Shown: positions 8,582 through 17,615 of the stretch, one piece after another
How positions within the stretch are numbered: position 1 is the stretch's first letter
Layout of the letters: each line of letters opens with the position of its first letter
Source: Methylobacterium crusticola
GTDB lineage: Bacteria; Pseudomonadota; Alphaproteobacteria; Rhizobiales; Beijerinckiaceae
Direction: 5' to 3'
Length of the DNA: 64,000 nt
NCBI RefSeq assembly: GCF_003574465.1
Contig: NZ_QOWC01000012.1
Coordinates: 1 to 64,000, forward strand
Position numbers and translations under genes: made by a program
The notes under the pieces: model-generated
What the model was told of the DNA's origin: nothing
The model's input: only the letters and a program-made list of their open reading frames with translations
The model's database searches: none

Positions 8582-9358
8582 TCAGGTCCTCGTCCGGGGC
8601 ACGGCGCCGGGGCGCCGGGCGGTCAGGCGACGGGCCGCGTCGGCGAGGAGGAGCCCGGCGAAGACGGCGTTGGTGCGAAGGTAGCGCGAGGCGAGGCGCC
8701 GGGGCTCCTGGGCGAGCCGGTAGGCCCACTCGGCCCCCATGATCTGCACGAGCCGGGGCGCGCGCCGGACCCGGCCGGCCACGACGTCGAGGGAGCCGCC
8801 GACCCCCATCACGAAGGGCACGCCGAGGGCGTCCCGGTGGCGGTGCATGAAGCGCTCCTTCTGGGGCGTCGGCAGGGCCACGAACAGGCAGTCGGCCCCG
8901 CTCGCGACGATGCGCCGGCAGATCTCCGCCTCCTGGTCGGGGCGGAAGTAGCCGTGGTGGCTGCCCGCGAGCGCGAGGCCCGGGTGGCGCCGCACCAGGG
9001 CGCGGCCGGCATCCGCCACCACGTCGGGCTTGGCGCCGAGCAGGAAGGGCCGGAACCCCTCAGCCGCGCAGGCGCCCATCAGGCTCTCGAACAGGTCGAT
9101 GCCCGCGACGCGCTCGGGCCGGCCGTGCCCCTGGAGGCGCAGTGCCAGCGCGATGCCGGCGCCGTCGATGCCCACGAGGTCGCTCTCCCGGACGTCGCGG
9201 TCGAGCTCCGGGTCCCGGCGGGCGGTGACGAGCTTGGCGACGTTGAGGGCGACGTGCTGGCACCGCGGCGCCTCGCCCCGCATGGCGGCGAGCGCCCGTG
9301 CGACGGTCTCGCGGTGGCTGAGGAGGTCGACCGGAAGGCCGAGGAGCTCGACGCGCAT
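8582..9358 (-). CDS. GT26-family glycosyltransferase (WecG/TagA/CpsF)
   Basis: 258 residues. The fold is recognisable from MRVELLGLPVDLLSHRETV, NVAKLV, GIDGAGIALAL, PFLLGAKPDVV, GYF and VALPTPQKERFM, all typical of WecG/TagA/CpsF enzymes. WecG moves ManNAcA from UDP-ManNAcA to lipid II of enterobacterial common antigen; TagA moves ManNAc. Because genes for making UDP-ManNAcA (wecB, wecC) lie immediately upstream in the same orientation, ManNAcA is the likely donor here. Start ATG at 9358. Acceptor unknown. Confidence 0.88.
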   Translation of the reverse strand: MRVELLGLPVDLLSHRETVARALAAMRGEAPRCQHVALNVAKLVTARRDPELDRDVRESDLVGIDGAGIALALRLQGHGRPERVAGIDLFESLMGACAAEGFRPFLLGAKPDVVADAGRALVRRHPGLALAGSHHGYFRPDQEAEICRRIVASGADCLFVALPTPQKERFMHRHRDALGVPFVMGVGGSLDVVAGRVRRAPRLVQIMGAEWAYRLAQEPRRLASRYLRTNAVFAGLLLADAARRLTARRPGAVPRTRT

Positions 9359-9387
9359 GGGATTGTGTCCTCGATGGGGGCGGCGGA

Positions 9388-10656
9388 TCAGGCGGCCTCG
9401 GCCGCGTTGGCGAGGAGGCCGGCGGCGTCGACCACGATCTTCGAGGCGACTGTGCCGGCGTTGAGGCCGCGGAAGCGGTCGTGCGCCACCAGGATGCCGA
9501 CGATGTCGGCGGACGCGACCGCCTCGCCGAGGGACGAGAGCACGACGTCGTTGCGGCCGCGCAGGCTCGCGGGCAGCTCGCGGATGTGGGGCTCGACGAT
9601 CATCAGCCGCCCGGCCTGGCGCTCCGCCAGGGCGTTGGCGATGTGGAGGGCCGGGCTCTCGCGCAGGTCGTCGACGTTCGGCTTGTAGGCGAGCCCGAGG
9701 AGCGCGATCGTCGGCTCGCGGAAGCGCGACGCGATCGTGGCGATGCGGTCGGCCAGGAAGTGGGGCTTGTTGTCGTTCACCTCGCGGGCGGCGCGGATCA
9801 GCGGCGTGTGGTTCGGCAGCGCCTCGTGGATGAACCAGGGATCGACCGGGATGCAGTGGCCGCCGACGCCGGCGCCCGGCGACAGGATGTTCACCCGCGG
9901 GTGGAGGTTCGCCAGGCGGATCACCGACCAGACGTCGAGGCCGAAGGCGTCGCAGACCAGCGACAGCTCGTTGGCGAAGGCGACGTTGACGTCCCGGTAG
10001 GCGTTCTCGACGAGCTTCGAGAGCTCGGCGGCGGGCGCCGTGGTCAGCCGGTTCGGGCCGGTCGCGAAGGCGGCGTAGAGGTCGCGGGCCGCCACGGCGC
10101 TGCGCCGGTCGAGGCCGCCGTAGGTGCGCGGGTTGTCGATGAGCTCGCGCAGGGTCTGGCCGGGCAGGATGCGCTCCGGGCTGTAGGCCAGGAGCACGTC
10201 GGAGCATTCCGGCGCGGTGTCGGGGAAGCTGAGGTCGGGGCGCAGGGAGCGGAGCTGCTCGGCGGCCTTCTGGGTGCTGCCGACCGGGCAGGTGGACTCG
10301 ATGATCACGAGGTCGCCGCGCTTCAGCACCGGGGCGATCGACGCGAGGGCGGCCCGCACGGCGCCGAGGTCGGCGCTGCGGTCGTCCCGGATCGGCGTCG
10401 GCACCGCGATCAGGAAGGCGTCGGCGGCCTCGGGCACCGTCGTGGCGCGCAGGTTGCCGGAGGTGACGACGGCGCGCAGCACGATGTCGAGGTCGGGCTC
10501 GATGAAGTGGGCCTCGCCCGAGCGGATGCGCGCGACGGCGTCCTCCCGGATGTCGACCCCGATGACCTGGAGGCCGCGGGACGCGAAGGTCGCGGCGGTG
10601 GGCAGGCCGACGTAGCCGAGGCCGATCACCGAGATGGTCTGACGGGTCGTGGTCAT
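9388..10656 (-). CDS. wecC: UDP-N-acetyl-D-mannosamine dehydrogenase
   Basis: 422 residues, the usual length. It oxidises UDP-ManNAc to UDP-ManNAcA using two NAD+. Visible features are the Rossmann motif GLGYVGLPTA at the N-terminus, STCPVGST, AYSPERILPG, the central helix with LVENAYRDVNVAFANEL, the catalytic cysteine in GVGGHCIPVDPWF, and the C-terminal AYKPNVDDLRESPA. Closely related UDP-sugar dehydrogenases (UDP-Glc, UDP-GlcNAc) share the fold. The AYRDVNVA and GHCIPVDPWF forms and the adjacent 2-epimerase favour the WecC assignment. It lies about 44 bp downstream of wecB. Confidence 0.88.
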   Translation of the reverse strand: MTTTRQTISVIGLGYVGLPTAATFASRGLQVIGVDIREDAVARIRSGEAHFIEPDLDIVLRAVVTSGNLRATTVPEAADAFLIAVPTPIRDDRSADLGAVRAALASIAPVLKRGDLVIIESTCPVGSTQKAAEQLRSLRPDLSFPDTAPECSDVLLAYSPERILPGQTLRELIDNPRTYGGLDRRSAVAARDLYAAFATGPNRLTTAPAAELSKLVENAYRDVNVAFANELSLVCDAFGLDVWSVIRLANLHPRVNILSPGAGVGGHCIPVDPWFIHEALPNHTPLIRAAREVNDNKPHFLADRIATIASRFREPTIALLGLAYKPNVDDLRESPALHIANALAERQAGRLMIVEPHIRELPASLRGRNDVVLSSLGEAVASADIVGILVAHDRFRGLNAGTVASKIVVDAAGLLANAAEAA

Positions 10657-10700
10657 GAACGCGTGTCTCCGGGAAGGAATCTGGATCGAAGGGGGCGGGG

Positions 10701-11909
10701 TCAGGCGATGCGCTGGGCGCCGCGGGCGGCCCGGGCGGGATCGGCGAACTCGCGCGGGATGAGCGGGCGCAGGCGCACCGGCATCGGCGCTCCGGCATGG
10801 GCCACGAGGTCCGCCACGATGCGGTCGCTGGCGTGGCCGTCGCCGAACGGGCTCGCGCCGCTCGCCATCGCGGCGTAGGTCGCGGAATCGTCGAGGAGCC
10901 GGTGGACCGCCGACACGATGGTCGCCGGGTCGGTGCCGACGAGGCGCGCGACGCCGGCCTCGACGGCCTCGGCGCGCTCGCTCGTGTCGCGCATCACCAG
11001 CACGGGCTTGCGCAGGACGGGCGCCTCCTCCTGCACGCCGCCGGAATCCGTCAGGATCAGGCTGGCGCGGGTCATCAGGTAGACGAATTCCGGGTAGTCG
11101 AGGGGCTCGATCAGGCGGATGCCCGGGATCCCCCCGAGGCGGGCGTGCACGGGGCCGCGGACGTTCGGGTTCGGGTGGACCGGGTAGACGACCTGCACGC
11201 CGGGACGGCCGGCGATGCGGGCGAGGGCCTCGCAGATGCTCTCGAAGCCGGAGCCGAAGCTCTCGCGCCGGTGGCCCGTGACAAGGATCGTCCGCGCGCC
11301 CGCCTCGAGCCAGCCGAAGGCCGCCTCCAGCCGCGACCGCGTCGCGCCCGGGACCGCGACCGCCTCGGCGGTGCGCAGCAGCGCGTCGATGCCCGTGTTA
11401 CCGGTGACGAGGATGCGGTCGGCCGCAATCCCCTCCATCAGGAGGGCGGCGCGCGCCCGCTGCGTCGGGGCGTAGTGGCGCTCGGCCAGGACCGCGGTGA
11501 CGCGCCGGTTGGCCTCCTCGGGCCAGGGGCTCGCGAGGTTGCCGGTGCGCAGGCCCGCCTCCACGTGCCCCACGGCGATCCGGCGGAAGAACGCCGCCAT
11601 GCCGGCCGCCGTGCTGGTGGCGGTGTCGCCCTGGACCAGGACGTAGTCCGGGCGCCACTCGGCCAGGATGCCGTCGAGGCCCGTCATCACCCCGGCGAAG
11701 ACGTCGGAGAGGGTCTGGTCGGGCCGCATCAGGGCCAGGTCGTCGTCGGGACGGATCGCGAAGGTGGCCAGCACGCTGTCGAGCATGCCGCGATGCTGCC
11801 CGGTCACGCACACCCGCGAGGTGACGCCGGGCGTCTCCCGCAGCGTCGCGATCACCGGGGCCATCTTGATCGCCTCCGGTCGCGTTCCGAACACGGAAAG
11901 GATCTTCAT
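10701..11909 (-). CDS. wecB: UDP-N-acetylglucosamine 2-epimerase (non-hydrolysing)
   Basis: 402 residues. It interconverts UDP-GlcNAc and UDP-ManNAc, supplying the wecC dehydrogenase. Family motifs are present in order: FGTRPEAIKMAP, GDTATSTAAG, HVEAGLRT, PEEANR, TGHRRESFG, HPNPNVR, and DSGGVQEEAP with the nucleotide-binding glutamates. The ATG at 11909 begins MKILSVFGTRPEA exactly at the conserved first strand; the in-frame extension to 11972 is not conserved. It is the first gene of the leftward wecB-wecC-GT26-flippase run and is divergent from the heparinase-like gene. Confidence 0.92.
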   Translation of the reverse strand: MKILSVFGTRPEAIKMAPVIATLRETPGVTSRVCVTGQHRGMLDSVLATFAIRPDDDLALMRPDQTLSDVFAGVMTGLDGILAEWRPDYVLVQGDTATSTAAGMAAFFRRIAVGHVEAGLRTGNLASPWPEEANRRVTAVLAERHYAPTQRARAALLMEGIAADRILVTGNTGIDALLRTAEAVAVPGATRSRLEAAFGWLEAGARTILVTGHRRESFGSGFESICEALARIAGRPGVQVVYPVHPNPNVRGPVHARLGGIPGIRLIEPLDYPEFVYLMTRASLILTDSGGVQEEAPVLRKPVLVMRDTSERAEAVEAGVARLVGTDPATIVSAVHRLLDDSATYAAMASGASPFGDGHASDRIVADLVAHAGAPMPVRLRPLIPREFADPARAARGAQRIA

Positions 11910-12065
11910 TGGAGCCTGCACCCTGTCGGGCGTCCATCGCCCGGATGACACCGGGTTCAGCAAGACGGGCACCAGCCAGGGACTGCCGAAAAGTGTCGTT
12001 TTCCGATACTGATCCTATGGCTGCGCTTCTGGATTGTAGCCGCTCCGGTCATATCGGGATTCGAC

Positions 12066-14090
12066 ATGTTTCAATCTGAGACCGGACCTGCGCCGCCCCC
12101 GCGGCCGCGAACGCCCCGGATGGCGCGCCTCGGCTGGTACCTCGCGCGCCTGCGGGCCATGAGCCCGGCGGAGATCGGCCACCGGCTCGCGGAGGCGGGG
12201 CGCAAGCGGCGCTGGCGCCGCCGCCCGGTCGGCTGGGACGCCGCCCCGCCGGGCGCCGAGGGGCCGCTGCCCGGGTTCCCGGACCTGCGCGCCGGGCTCG
12301 CGGCCGCGGCGGACGTGCCGGCGGTGCGCGAGAGCCTGGAGCGGGTGCGCCAGCGGCGCCTGCGCTTCCTCGGCCGCGACTGGCCGCCGGCCTTCCTGGA
12401 GGTGCCGGGCGAGGCGAGCGGGTTCTGGCTCCACGACCCGGTCACCGGCGGGCGCTGGCCCGGCGCCGAGGCCTCGTCGTTCCGGGTCGACGTGCGCTCC
12501 ACCTCGGACGCGCCGGGCCCGGACGGGACGCTCGGGGACGTCAAGTACGTCTGGGAGCCGAGCCGGCTCCAGCTCCTGCATCCCCTGGCGGCGGCGCTCG
12601 CGGCCGGCGAGGCCTGGGCGGGGCCGGCCGCCGCCGGGCTCCTGCGCTCCTGGGCCGAGGCGAACCCGCCCTACGGCGGCGTGCACTGGGTCTCGGGCAT
12701 CGAGCTCGCGATGCGCCTCGTGAGCGTGGCGCTCCTCGCCGCCGCGGCGGGCCCCGAGGGGCTGGAGCCGGCCGACCGGGCGCTGGTGCGCCAGGTCGCG
12801 GCGGCCCACGCGCACCACCTCGCGGCGTTCCCGTCGCTCCATTCCTCGGCCAACAACCACCGGGTGGCCGAGGGGCTCGGGCTCCTCGTCGCCGGCCTGC
12901 TCCTGCCGGAGCGGGGGGCATCCTGGGAGGGGGAGGGCCGCGCCATCCTGGAGGCGGAGGCTGAGCGCCAGATCCTGCCCGACGGCGTCGGGGCCGAGCA
13001 ATCGCCGACCTACCAGGCCTTCACCATGGAGATGCTCGCCCTCGCGGCGCTGCTCGCCCGCGGGGCCGGCCGGCCGCTCGCGGCCGGAATCGGCGACCGG
13101 CTCGCCCGCGGCGCCGCGTTCCTGCTCGCCCTGATGGACGAGGCCGGCCACGTGCCGGCGATCGGCGACGACGACGAGGGTCGCGTCCTCGCCCAGCCGC
13201 CCGACCGGGAGCCGCGCTACGTCGCCTCCGTGACGGCGGCGGTGGCAGGCCTGACCGGGCGGCCGGACCTGCTGCCGCCGGACCGCGATCTCCACCTGCG
13301 GGACGCCGTGTTCGGCACCCGCGGCGCGCGCCGGCCCGCGGCGCTGCCCGAGGGCCTGCGGGTCTTCCCCGAGGGCGGCTACAGCGCGGCCCGGGAGCGC
13401 GTCGCCGGGAGGAGCGTCCACGTCGTCCTCGACCACGGGCCCCTCGGCTACCTCGCGCTCGCGGCCCACGGCCACGCCGACGCCCTGGCGCTCTGGCTCG
13501 GCATCGACGGCCAGCCGGTGCTGATCGACGCCGGGACCTACCTGTACCATTCCGGCCGCGCCCGCCGCACGGCTCTGCGGGAGAGCCCGGCCCACAACAC
13601 CCTGAGCATCGCGGGCGCCTCCCAGAGCGTCGCCTCGGCGGGCTTCAGCTGGTCGAGCCGGGCCGACGCCGCGCTGACCGCGCAGGAGCCGGGCCGGTTC
13701 TGGTCGGTGACCGGCGCGCATGCGGGCTACGCGCGGCGCTTCGGCGCGCGCCACGTCCGCCGCCTGAGCCGCACGCCGGAGGGCCTCGCGATCGCGGACC
13801 GGCTCGAGGGCGCGCCCCGGCCCCTGCCCGTGGAGGTGCGCTTCCTGCTCCATCCCGACCTCGCCGTCGCGCAGAGGGACGGGGAGGTGATGGTCGCGGG
13901 CGCGGACGGGCCGCTGTGCCGTTTCGTGCCACCGTCCGGTTTCGGCACGGCCCTGCTCCGGAACGGCGAGCCCGGGGCCGTCCACTCGGCGCGCTTCGGC
14001 CACCTCGCGCCGGCCCAGGCCGTCGTGCTCACGGGCCGCCTCGCGGCCGAGCCGGCCCTCACCCGCATCGTGGTCCTGCCGGACCGCTGA
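12066..14090 (+). CDS. Heparinase II/III-family protein (polysaccharide lyase-like)
   Basis: 674 residues: an N-terminal alpha/alpha-toroid region (about residues 20-370, with LHSSANNHRVAEGLG and GAEQSPTYQAF) and a C-terminal beta-sandwich of the heparinase II/III type (from about residue 430, with AAHGHADALALWLGIDGQPVLIDAGTYLYH). The family cleaves uronic-acid polysaccharides by beta-elimination. The locus is predicted to make ManNAcA, a uronic acid, so a role in trimming the polymer or clearing it from the periplasm is plausible. No clear signal peptide is seen at the chosen ATG; an internal ATG at 12120 is an alternative start. It is divergent from wecB. Confidence 0.82.
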   Translation: MFQSETGPAPPPRPRTPRMARLGWYLARLRAMSPAEIGHRLAEAGRKRRWRRRPVGWDAAPPGAEGPLPGFPDLRAGLAAAADVPAVRESLERVRQRRLRFLGRDWPPAFLEVPGEASGFWLHDPVTGGRWPGAEASSFRVDVRSTSDAPGPDGTLGDVKYVWEPSRLQLLHPLAAALAAGEAWAGPAAAGLLRSWAEANPPYGGVHWVSGIELAMRLVSVALLAAAAGPEGLEPADRALVRQVAAAHAHHLAAFPSLHSSANNHRVAEGLGLLVAGLLLPERGASWEGEGRAILEAEAERQILPDGVGAEQSPTYQAFTMEMLALAALLARGAGRPLAAGIGDRLARGAAFLLALMDEAGHVPAIGDDDEGRVLAQPPDREPRYVASVTAAVAGLTGRPDLLPPDRDLHLRDAVFGTRGARRPAALPEGLRVFPEGGYSAARERVAGRSVHVVLDHGPLGYLALAAHGHADALALWLGIDGQPVLIDAGTYLYHSGRARRTALRESPAHNTLSIAGASQSVASAGFSWSSRADAALTAQEPGRFWSVTGAHAGYARRFGARHVRRLSRTPEGLAIADRLEGAPRPLPVEVRFLLHPDLAVAQRDGEVMVAGADGPLCRFVPPSGFGTALLRNGEPGAVHSARFGHLAPAQAVVLTGRLAAEPALTRIVVLPDR

Positions 14091-14278
14091 GGCGGCCCGG
14101 GCGGGGGCCGGGCGGCCCCGCTCGGTCGCTCCCCGCGCCCTGGTCCCCCGCTTGCAGTCATCCGGCATGGCCGCGCCGGGACGGGTGCCGTCCGTCCCAT
14201 CGCGGGACGGGTCCGGAGCCGTCCGGCCCCCGGCGGGCCGCACGGCCCCGAGCGGGCGGCCGCGAGTGGAGGCTTGGA

Positions 14279-15706
14279 ATGGGTCGGATGGAGCGGATCA
14301 CGGTCGGTGCGCCCAAGCTCGTGGCGGCGGAGCCGATGCCGGCCGCCGTCATCGATCTGCGGGGCATCCTGGGGAGCCTGCTCCGGCGCTGGCGCTGGAT
14401 CGCCGGCGCCACCGGCCTCGCCGGGCTCGTGGCCGTCGCCGGCGCGCTCTCGATGCCGTCCCGCTACGACGCCACCGCCCGGGTCCTCCTCGACCCGCGC
14501 AACCTCCAGGTGTTCCAGAACGAGCTCAACCCCGGCGCCGCGACGGGCGACGAATCGGCCCTGATCAGCGAGAGCCAGGCGCAGGTGGTGCGCTCCACCA
14601 GCGTGCTGACCGGCGTGGTGCGCACCGAGCGCCTCGACGCGGACGCGGATTTCGGCGCTCCCGAGCCGGGCCTCCTGTCGGTCCTCGCGGCGCGCCTGCT
14701 CGGCCCGGCCGAGACGACGCCGGGCCGGGGCGAGACGCCCGAGGCGCGGGCCGTGCGGGCCCTCGACCGCTCCCTGTCGGTGCGCCGCACGGACAAGACC
14801 TTCGTGATCGAGATCGGCGTGACGACGAGCGACGCCGACAAGTCGGCCCGCATCGCCAACGCGGTCTCGGAGGCCTTCCTGCGGGAGCTCGGGCAGTCCC
14901 GCGCCTTCGTGGTCGGGCGGGCGAGCGAGGCCCTCGACGCCCGCCTGGGCGAGCTGCGCGAGCGGCTCCAGCGCAGCGAGGCCGCGGTCGAGCGCTACCG
15001 CCAGCGCCGCGACCTGATCGGCGCCGGCGGGCGCCTCGTGGGCGACCAGCAGCTCGGCGACCTGACGAACCAGCTCGCCCTCGCCCGCACCCGCAGCGCC
15101 GAGGCCGCGGCGCGCCTGGAGCAGATCCAGCGCCTGCGCCGGGGCGGCGACCTGCCGGACGGGACCACGGAGGCCCTGCAGTCGACGAACCTCGCGACCC
15201 TGCGCACGGCCCTGGCGGAGGCCCGGCGGGCCGAATCCGAGACGGCCCTCGTGTACGGCCCCCGCCACCCGGCCAATACCGGCATGGCGCTGCGGGTGCG
15301 GGCGGCGCGCCAGCAGCTCGACGACGAGCTCAACCGCATCGCCCGGGCGGCGGCCGCCGACGCCGAGCGGGCCCGCTCCAGCGAGGCGATCCTGGACCGC
15401 CGCATCCGGACCCTGAAGGGCGAGGCCGCCACCGCCAACGAGGCGCAGGTCCACCTGCGCGAGCTCGAGCGGGAGGCCGCCGCCGACCGCGGCGTCTACG
15501 AGGCCTTCCTCAACCGCGCCAAGGACCTGCAGGAGCGCCACACCCTCGAGACCATCAACGCCCGCCTGATCCGCCTCGCGACGCCGCCGCTCACCCGGAC
15601 CGGGCCGTCGCGCGCGATGGTGGTGCTCGCCGGCCTCGTGCTCGGGCTGCTGATCGGCCTCGCGGCGGCCCTGCTGCGCGAGCACCTCGCCGGGGGGCGC
15701 CCGTGA
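14279..15706 (+). CDS. Wzz/GumC-type chain-length determinant protein
   Basis: 475 residues. One membrane helix near residues 41-57, a long periplasmic coiled-coil region (about residues 190-400, rich in Arg/Glu/Ala), and a second helix near residues 445-465 preceded by the proline-rich LATPPLTRTGPS. This is the Wzz/GumC polysaccharide co-polymerase layout, which sets polymer length together with Wzy. The C-terminal tyrosine-kinase (BY-kinase) domain of ExoP-type proteins is absent. The ATG at 14279 has a strong GGAGG six bases upstream; a longer frame exists but is not conserved. Confidence 0.85.
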   Translation: MGRMERITVGAPKLVAAEPMPAAVIDLRGILGSLLRRWRWIAGATGLAGLVAVAGALSMPSRYDATARVLLDPRNLQVFQNELNPGAATGDESALISESQAQVVRSTSVLTGVVRTERLDADADFGAPEPGLLSVLAARLLGPAETTPGRGETPEARAVRALDRSLSVRRTDKTFVIEIGVTTSDADKSARIANAVSEAFLRELGQSRAFVVGRASEALDARLGELRERLQRSEAAVERYRQRRDLIGAGGRLVGDQQLGDLTNQLALARTRSAEAAARLEQIQRLRRGGDLPDGTTEALQSTNLATLRTALAEARRAESETALVYGPRHPANTGMALRVRAARQQLDDELNRIARAAAADAERARSSEAILDRRIRTLKGEAATANEAQVHLRELEREAAADRGVYEAFLNRAKDLQERHTLETINARLIRLATPPLTRTGPSRAMVVLAGLVLGLLIGLAAALLREHLAGGRP

Positions 15707-15740
15707 CGACCGGCACGGCCGCGCGCGCCGACGCGAGAGA

Positions 15741-15763
15741 CCCGGCCCGCGGGGCGGGCCGGG
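15741..15763. terminator. Perfect GC hairpin between convergent genes
   Basis: CCCGGCCCGC (15741-15750) and GCGGGCCGGG (15754-15763) form a perfect 10-bp stem with a 3-base loop. It lies between the convergent chain-length gene and the first carrier-protein gene, where a bidirectional terminator is expected. There is no T-tract. Confidence 0.5.
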
Positions 15764-15786
15764 CCGGTCCGGGACCGTTCCCGCGC

Positions 15787-16065
15787 TCAGGCGGCCAGGG
15801 AGGCGTCCCGCCGCACGGCGTCCACCATGGCGGCGATGGTCGCCACGGTGCGGAAGCTCTGCGGGTTGAGGTGGCTCGACGGGATCATGATGTCGAACTC
15901 GGCCTCGATCGCCAACATCAGGTTGACGAGGTCGAGGGAGGTCAGCCCCGCCTCGGTCAGGTAGGTCTCCGGGCCGGGCTGCGCGGTGGCGCCCTTCTGC
16001 TCCAGGATGCCCTGGACCAGGGCCGCCGTCCGGCCCGTCGTGTCGGTCGCCGTCGTCTCCGGCAT
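15787..16065 (-). CDS. Acyl carrier protein, partner of the amino acid:[carrier protein] ligase
   Basis: 92 residues with the carrier-protein fold. Ser43 in AGLTSLDLVNLM is the predicted site for the 4'-phosphopantetheine arm. It is acidic and helical, as carrier proteins are. It is divergent from an acyl-CoA-dehydrogenase-like gene and the SerRS-like ligase. In characterised alphaproteobacterial examples, a stand-alone carrier protein encoded beside such a ligase is charged with glycine or alanine. It is therefore the likely acceptor of the activated amino acid rather than the fatty-acid AcpP, whose usual DSLDTVEL motif is not present. The partner assignment comes from gene context. Confidence 0.85.
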   Translation of the reverse strand: MPETTATDTTGRTAALVQGILEQKGATAQPGPETYLTEAGLTSLDLVNLMLAIEAEFDIMIPSSHLNPQSFRTVATIAAMVDAVRRDASLAA

Positions 16066-16200
16066 CGGTGCTCTCGCTGCGTGGTGGAATGGACCGGGCC
16101 GCCGTGCAGCCCGCCTCCATGTTCCTCAGGGTTAATCGGGCCGGCCGGCCCGGTCAAAGCTTTCGGCGAATTAGCCTTAAAACTTGGCGTACGGGATCGT

Positions 16201-16236
16201 CTTCACCACTTGTGAAGCGAGATCCGACGATCTCGC
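16201..16236. promoter_or_regulatory. Two adjacent perfect inverted repeats in a divergent promoter region
   Basis: CTTCAC-N5-GTGAAG spans 16201-16217, and GCGAGATC-CGAC-GATCTCGC spans 16217-16236. They share one base and sit in the 292-bp gap between the carrier-protein gene (start 16065) and the flavoprotein gene (start 16358), in an AT-richer patch. The first dyad looks like a dimer operator. The second could be an operator or an RNA hairpin in the 5' leader. Confidence 0.45.
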
Positions 16237-16357
16237 GACGGATCACCATGTCTTAGATTTTTTCGTCCCATCGTGGCGACGAGAACGGGCGCAGCGGCCT
16301 CTCGGTCAGGGCCGTCACGACAGCGTCCGCGGGCGGCATCGAACAGGCGAGGTCGGC

Positions 16358-17575
16358 ATGACCATTCAGGATCTCTACGGGAACGGCGGGACGGCGCGGG
16401 CGGACGGCGCGGCGGTGCCGGGCGAGCCGGCCCTGCGGGCGCTGGTGGTCGCCGGCATCGCGGCGGCGGCCGCCGAGGCGGTGGACCGCGACGCGCGCTT
16501 CCCCGCCGAGGCCCTCGCGGCGGCCCGGGCGCAGCGGCTCCTGGGCCTGCTCGTGCCGGTCGAGCTCGGCGGCGAGGGCCTCGGCCTGGGTGGCGTGGCG
16601 GACGTGACCTACGCCCTCGGCCGGGCCTGCGCGTCGACCGCGATGATCTTCGCCATGCACCAGACCAAGGTGGCGTGCCTCGTCGACCACGGGCGCGGCC
16701 AGCCCTGGCACGACGCGCTGCTGCGCCGGCTCTGCGCCGAGCAGCTGCTCCTCGCCTCCTCCACGACCGAGGGGCAGGGGGGCGGCAACGTGCGCTCGAG
16801 CGCCGCCGCCATCGAGCCGGACGGCGCCCACGTCACCCTCGAGCGGGCCGCGAGCGTGATCTCGTACGGGGCCCAGGCCGACGGCGTGGTGACGACGGCC
16901 CGCCGCGGCCCCGACGCCGCGTCCTCCGACCAGGTGCTCGCGGTCTTCCTCAAGGAGGATTACGCGCTGGAGCGCCTGAGCGGCTGGGAGACCCTCGGCA
17001 TGCGCGGCACCTGCAGCGCCGGCTTCCGCCTGCGGGCCCGCGGCCTGCCCGAGCAGGTGCTGCCCGTGCCCTACCAGACCATCCACGCCGAGACGATGAC
17101 GCCGGTCTCCCACATCCTGTGGTCGAGCGCCTGGGCCGGCATCGCGGCCGGGGCGGTCGAGCGGGCGCAGGGCTTCACCCGGCAGGCCGCGCGCCAGGCC
17201 GGCGGCCAGATGCCCCCGGGCGCCGCCCATTACGGCCGGGCGGCGGCCTCGCTCAAGACCCTGCGGGCCCTCGTGGCCGCGGCGCTCGACCGCTACCGGG
17301 CGGCGAGCGCCGAGCCGCGCGCCCTCGCCAGCCTCGACTTCCAGACCGCCATCACGATGCTGAAGGTCGAGACCTCCGAGCTCGCCGTCGCCTCGGTGAC
17401 GAGCGCCATGCGCGCCTGCGGGCTCGCCGGCTACCGCCAGGACGGCGCCTTCAGCGTCGGCCGGGCGCTGCGCGACATCCTCTCGGCGCCGATCATGATC
17501 CACAACGACCGGATCGTCGCGAACCTCGCCGCCACCTCCCTGATGGCCACCGTCCCGGGCTCGCTCCGCGACTGA
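16358..17575 (+). CDS. Acyl-CoA dehydrogenase-like flavoprotein in the aminoacyl-carrier cassette
   Basis: 405 residues with the acyl-CoA dehydrogenase architecture: N-terminal helices (LVPVELGGEGLGLGGVADVTYALGR), a middle beta domain (LLASSTTEGQGGG, SGWETLGMRGTCSAGF) and a C-terminal helical bundle ending in LRDILSAPIMIHNDRI. FAD would be the cofactor. With a carrier protein and an aminoacyl:carrier ligase as neighbours, it may act on a carrier-bound aminoacyl thioester, as prolyl-S-carrier dehydrogenases do in natural-product pathways. That is inference; it could also be an ordinary acyl-CoA enzyme. GAGG lies 9 bases before the ATG at 16358. The next gene starts 40 bp downstream. Confidence 0.8.
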   Translation: MTIQDLYGNGGTARADGAAVPGEPALRALVVAGIAAAAAEAVDRDARFPAEALAAARAQRLLGLLVPVELGGEGLGLGGVADVTYALGRACASTAMIFAMHQTKVACLVDHGRGQPWHDALLRRLCAEQLLLASSTTEGQGGGNVRSSAAAIEPDGAHVTLERAASVISYGAQADGVVTTARRGPDAASSDQVLAVFLKEDYALERLSGWETLGMRGTCSAGFRLRARGLPEQVLPVPYQTIHAETMTPVSHILWSSAWAGIAAGAVERAQGFTRQAARQAGGQMPPGAAHYGRAAASLKTLRALVAAALDRYRAASAEPRALASLDFQTAITMLKVETSELAVASVTSAMRACGLAGYRQDGAFSVGRALRDILSAPIMIHNDRIVANLAATSLMATVPGSLRD

Positions 17576-17615
17576 GATCCCGCTCCATCCCCGCCACCAC
17601 GGACACCCCCACGCC

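Noticed and set aside
11910-12065. Operator between wecB and the heparinase-like gene
   Set aside because: Only weak, short symmetric elements were seen and no AATATTG-type site like the one at 3016, so no site could be supported.
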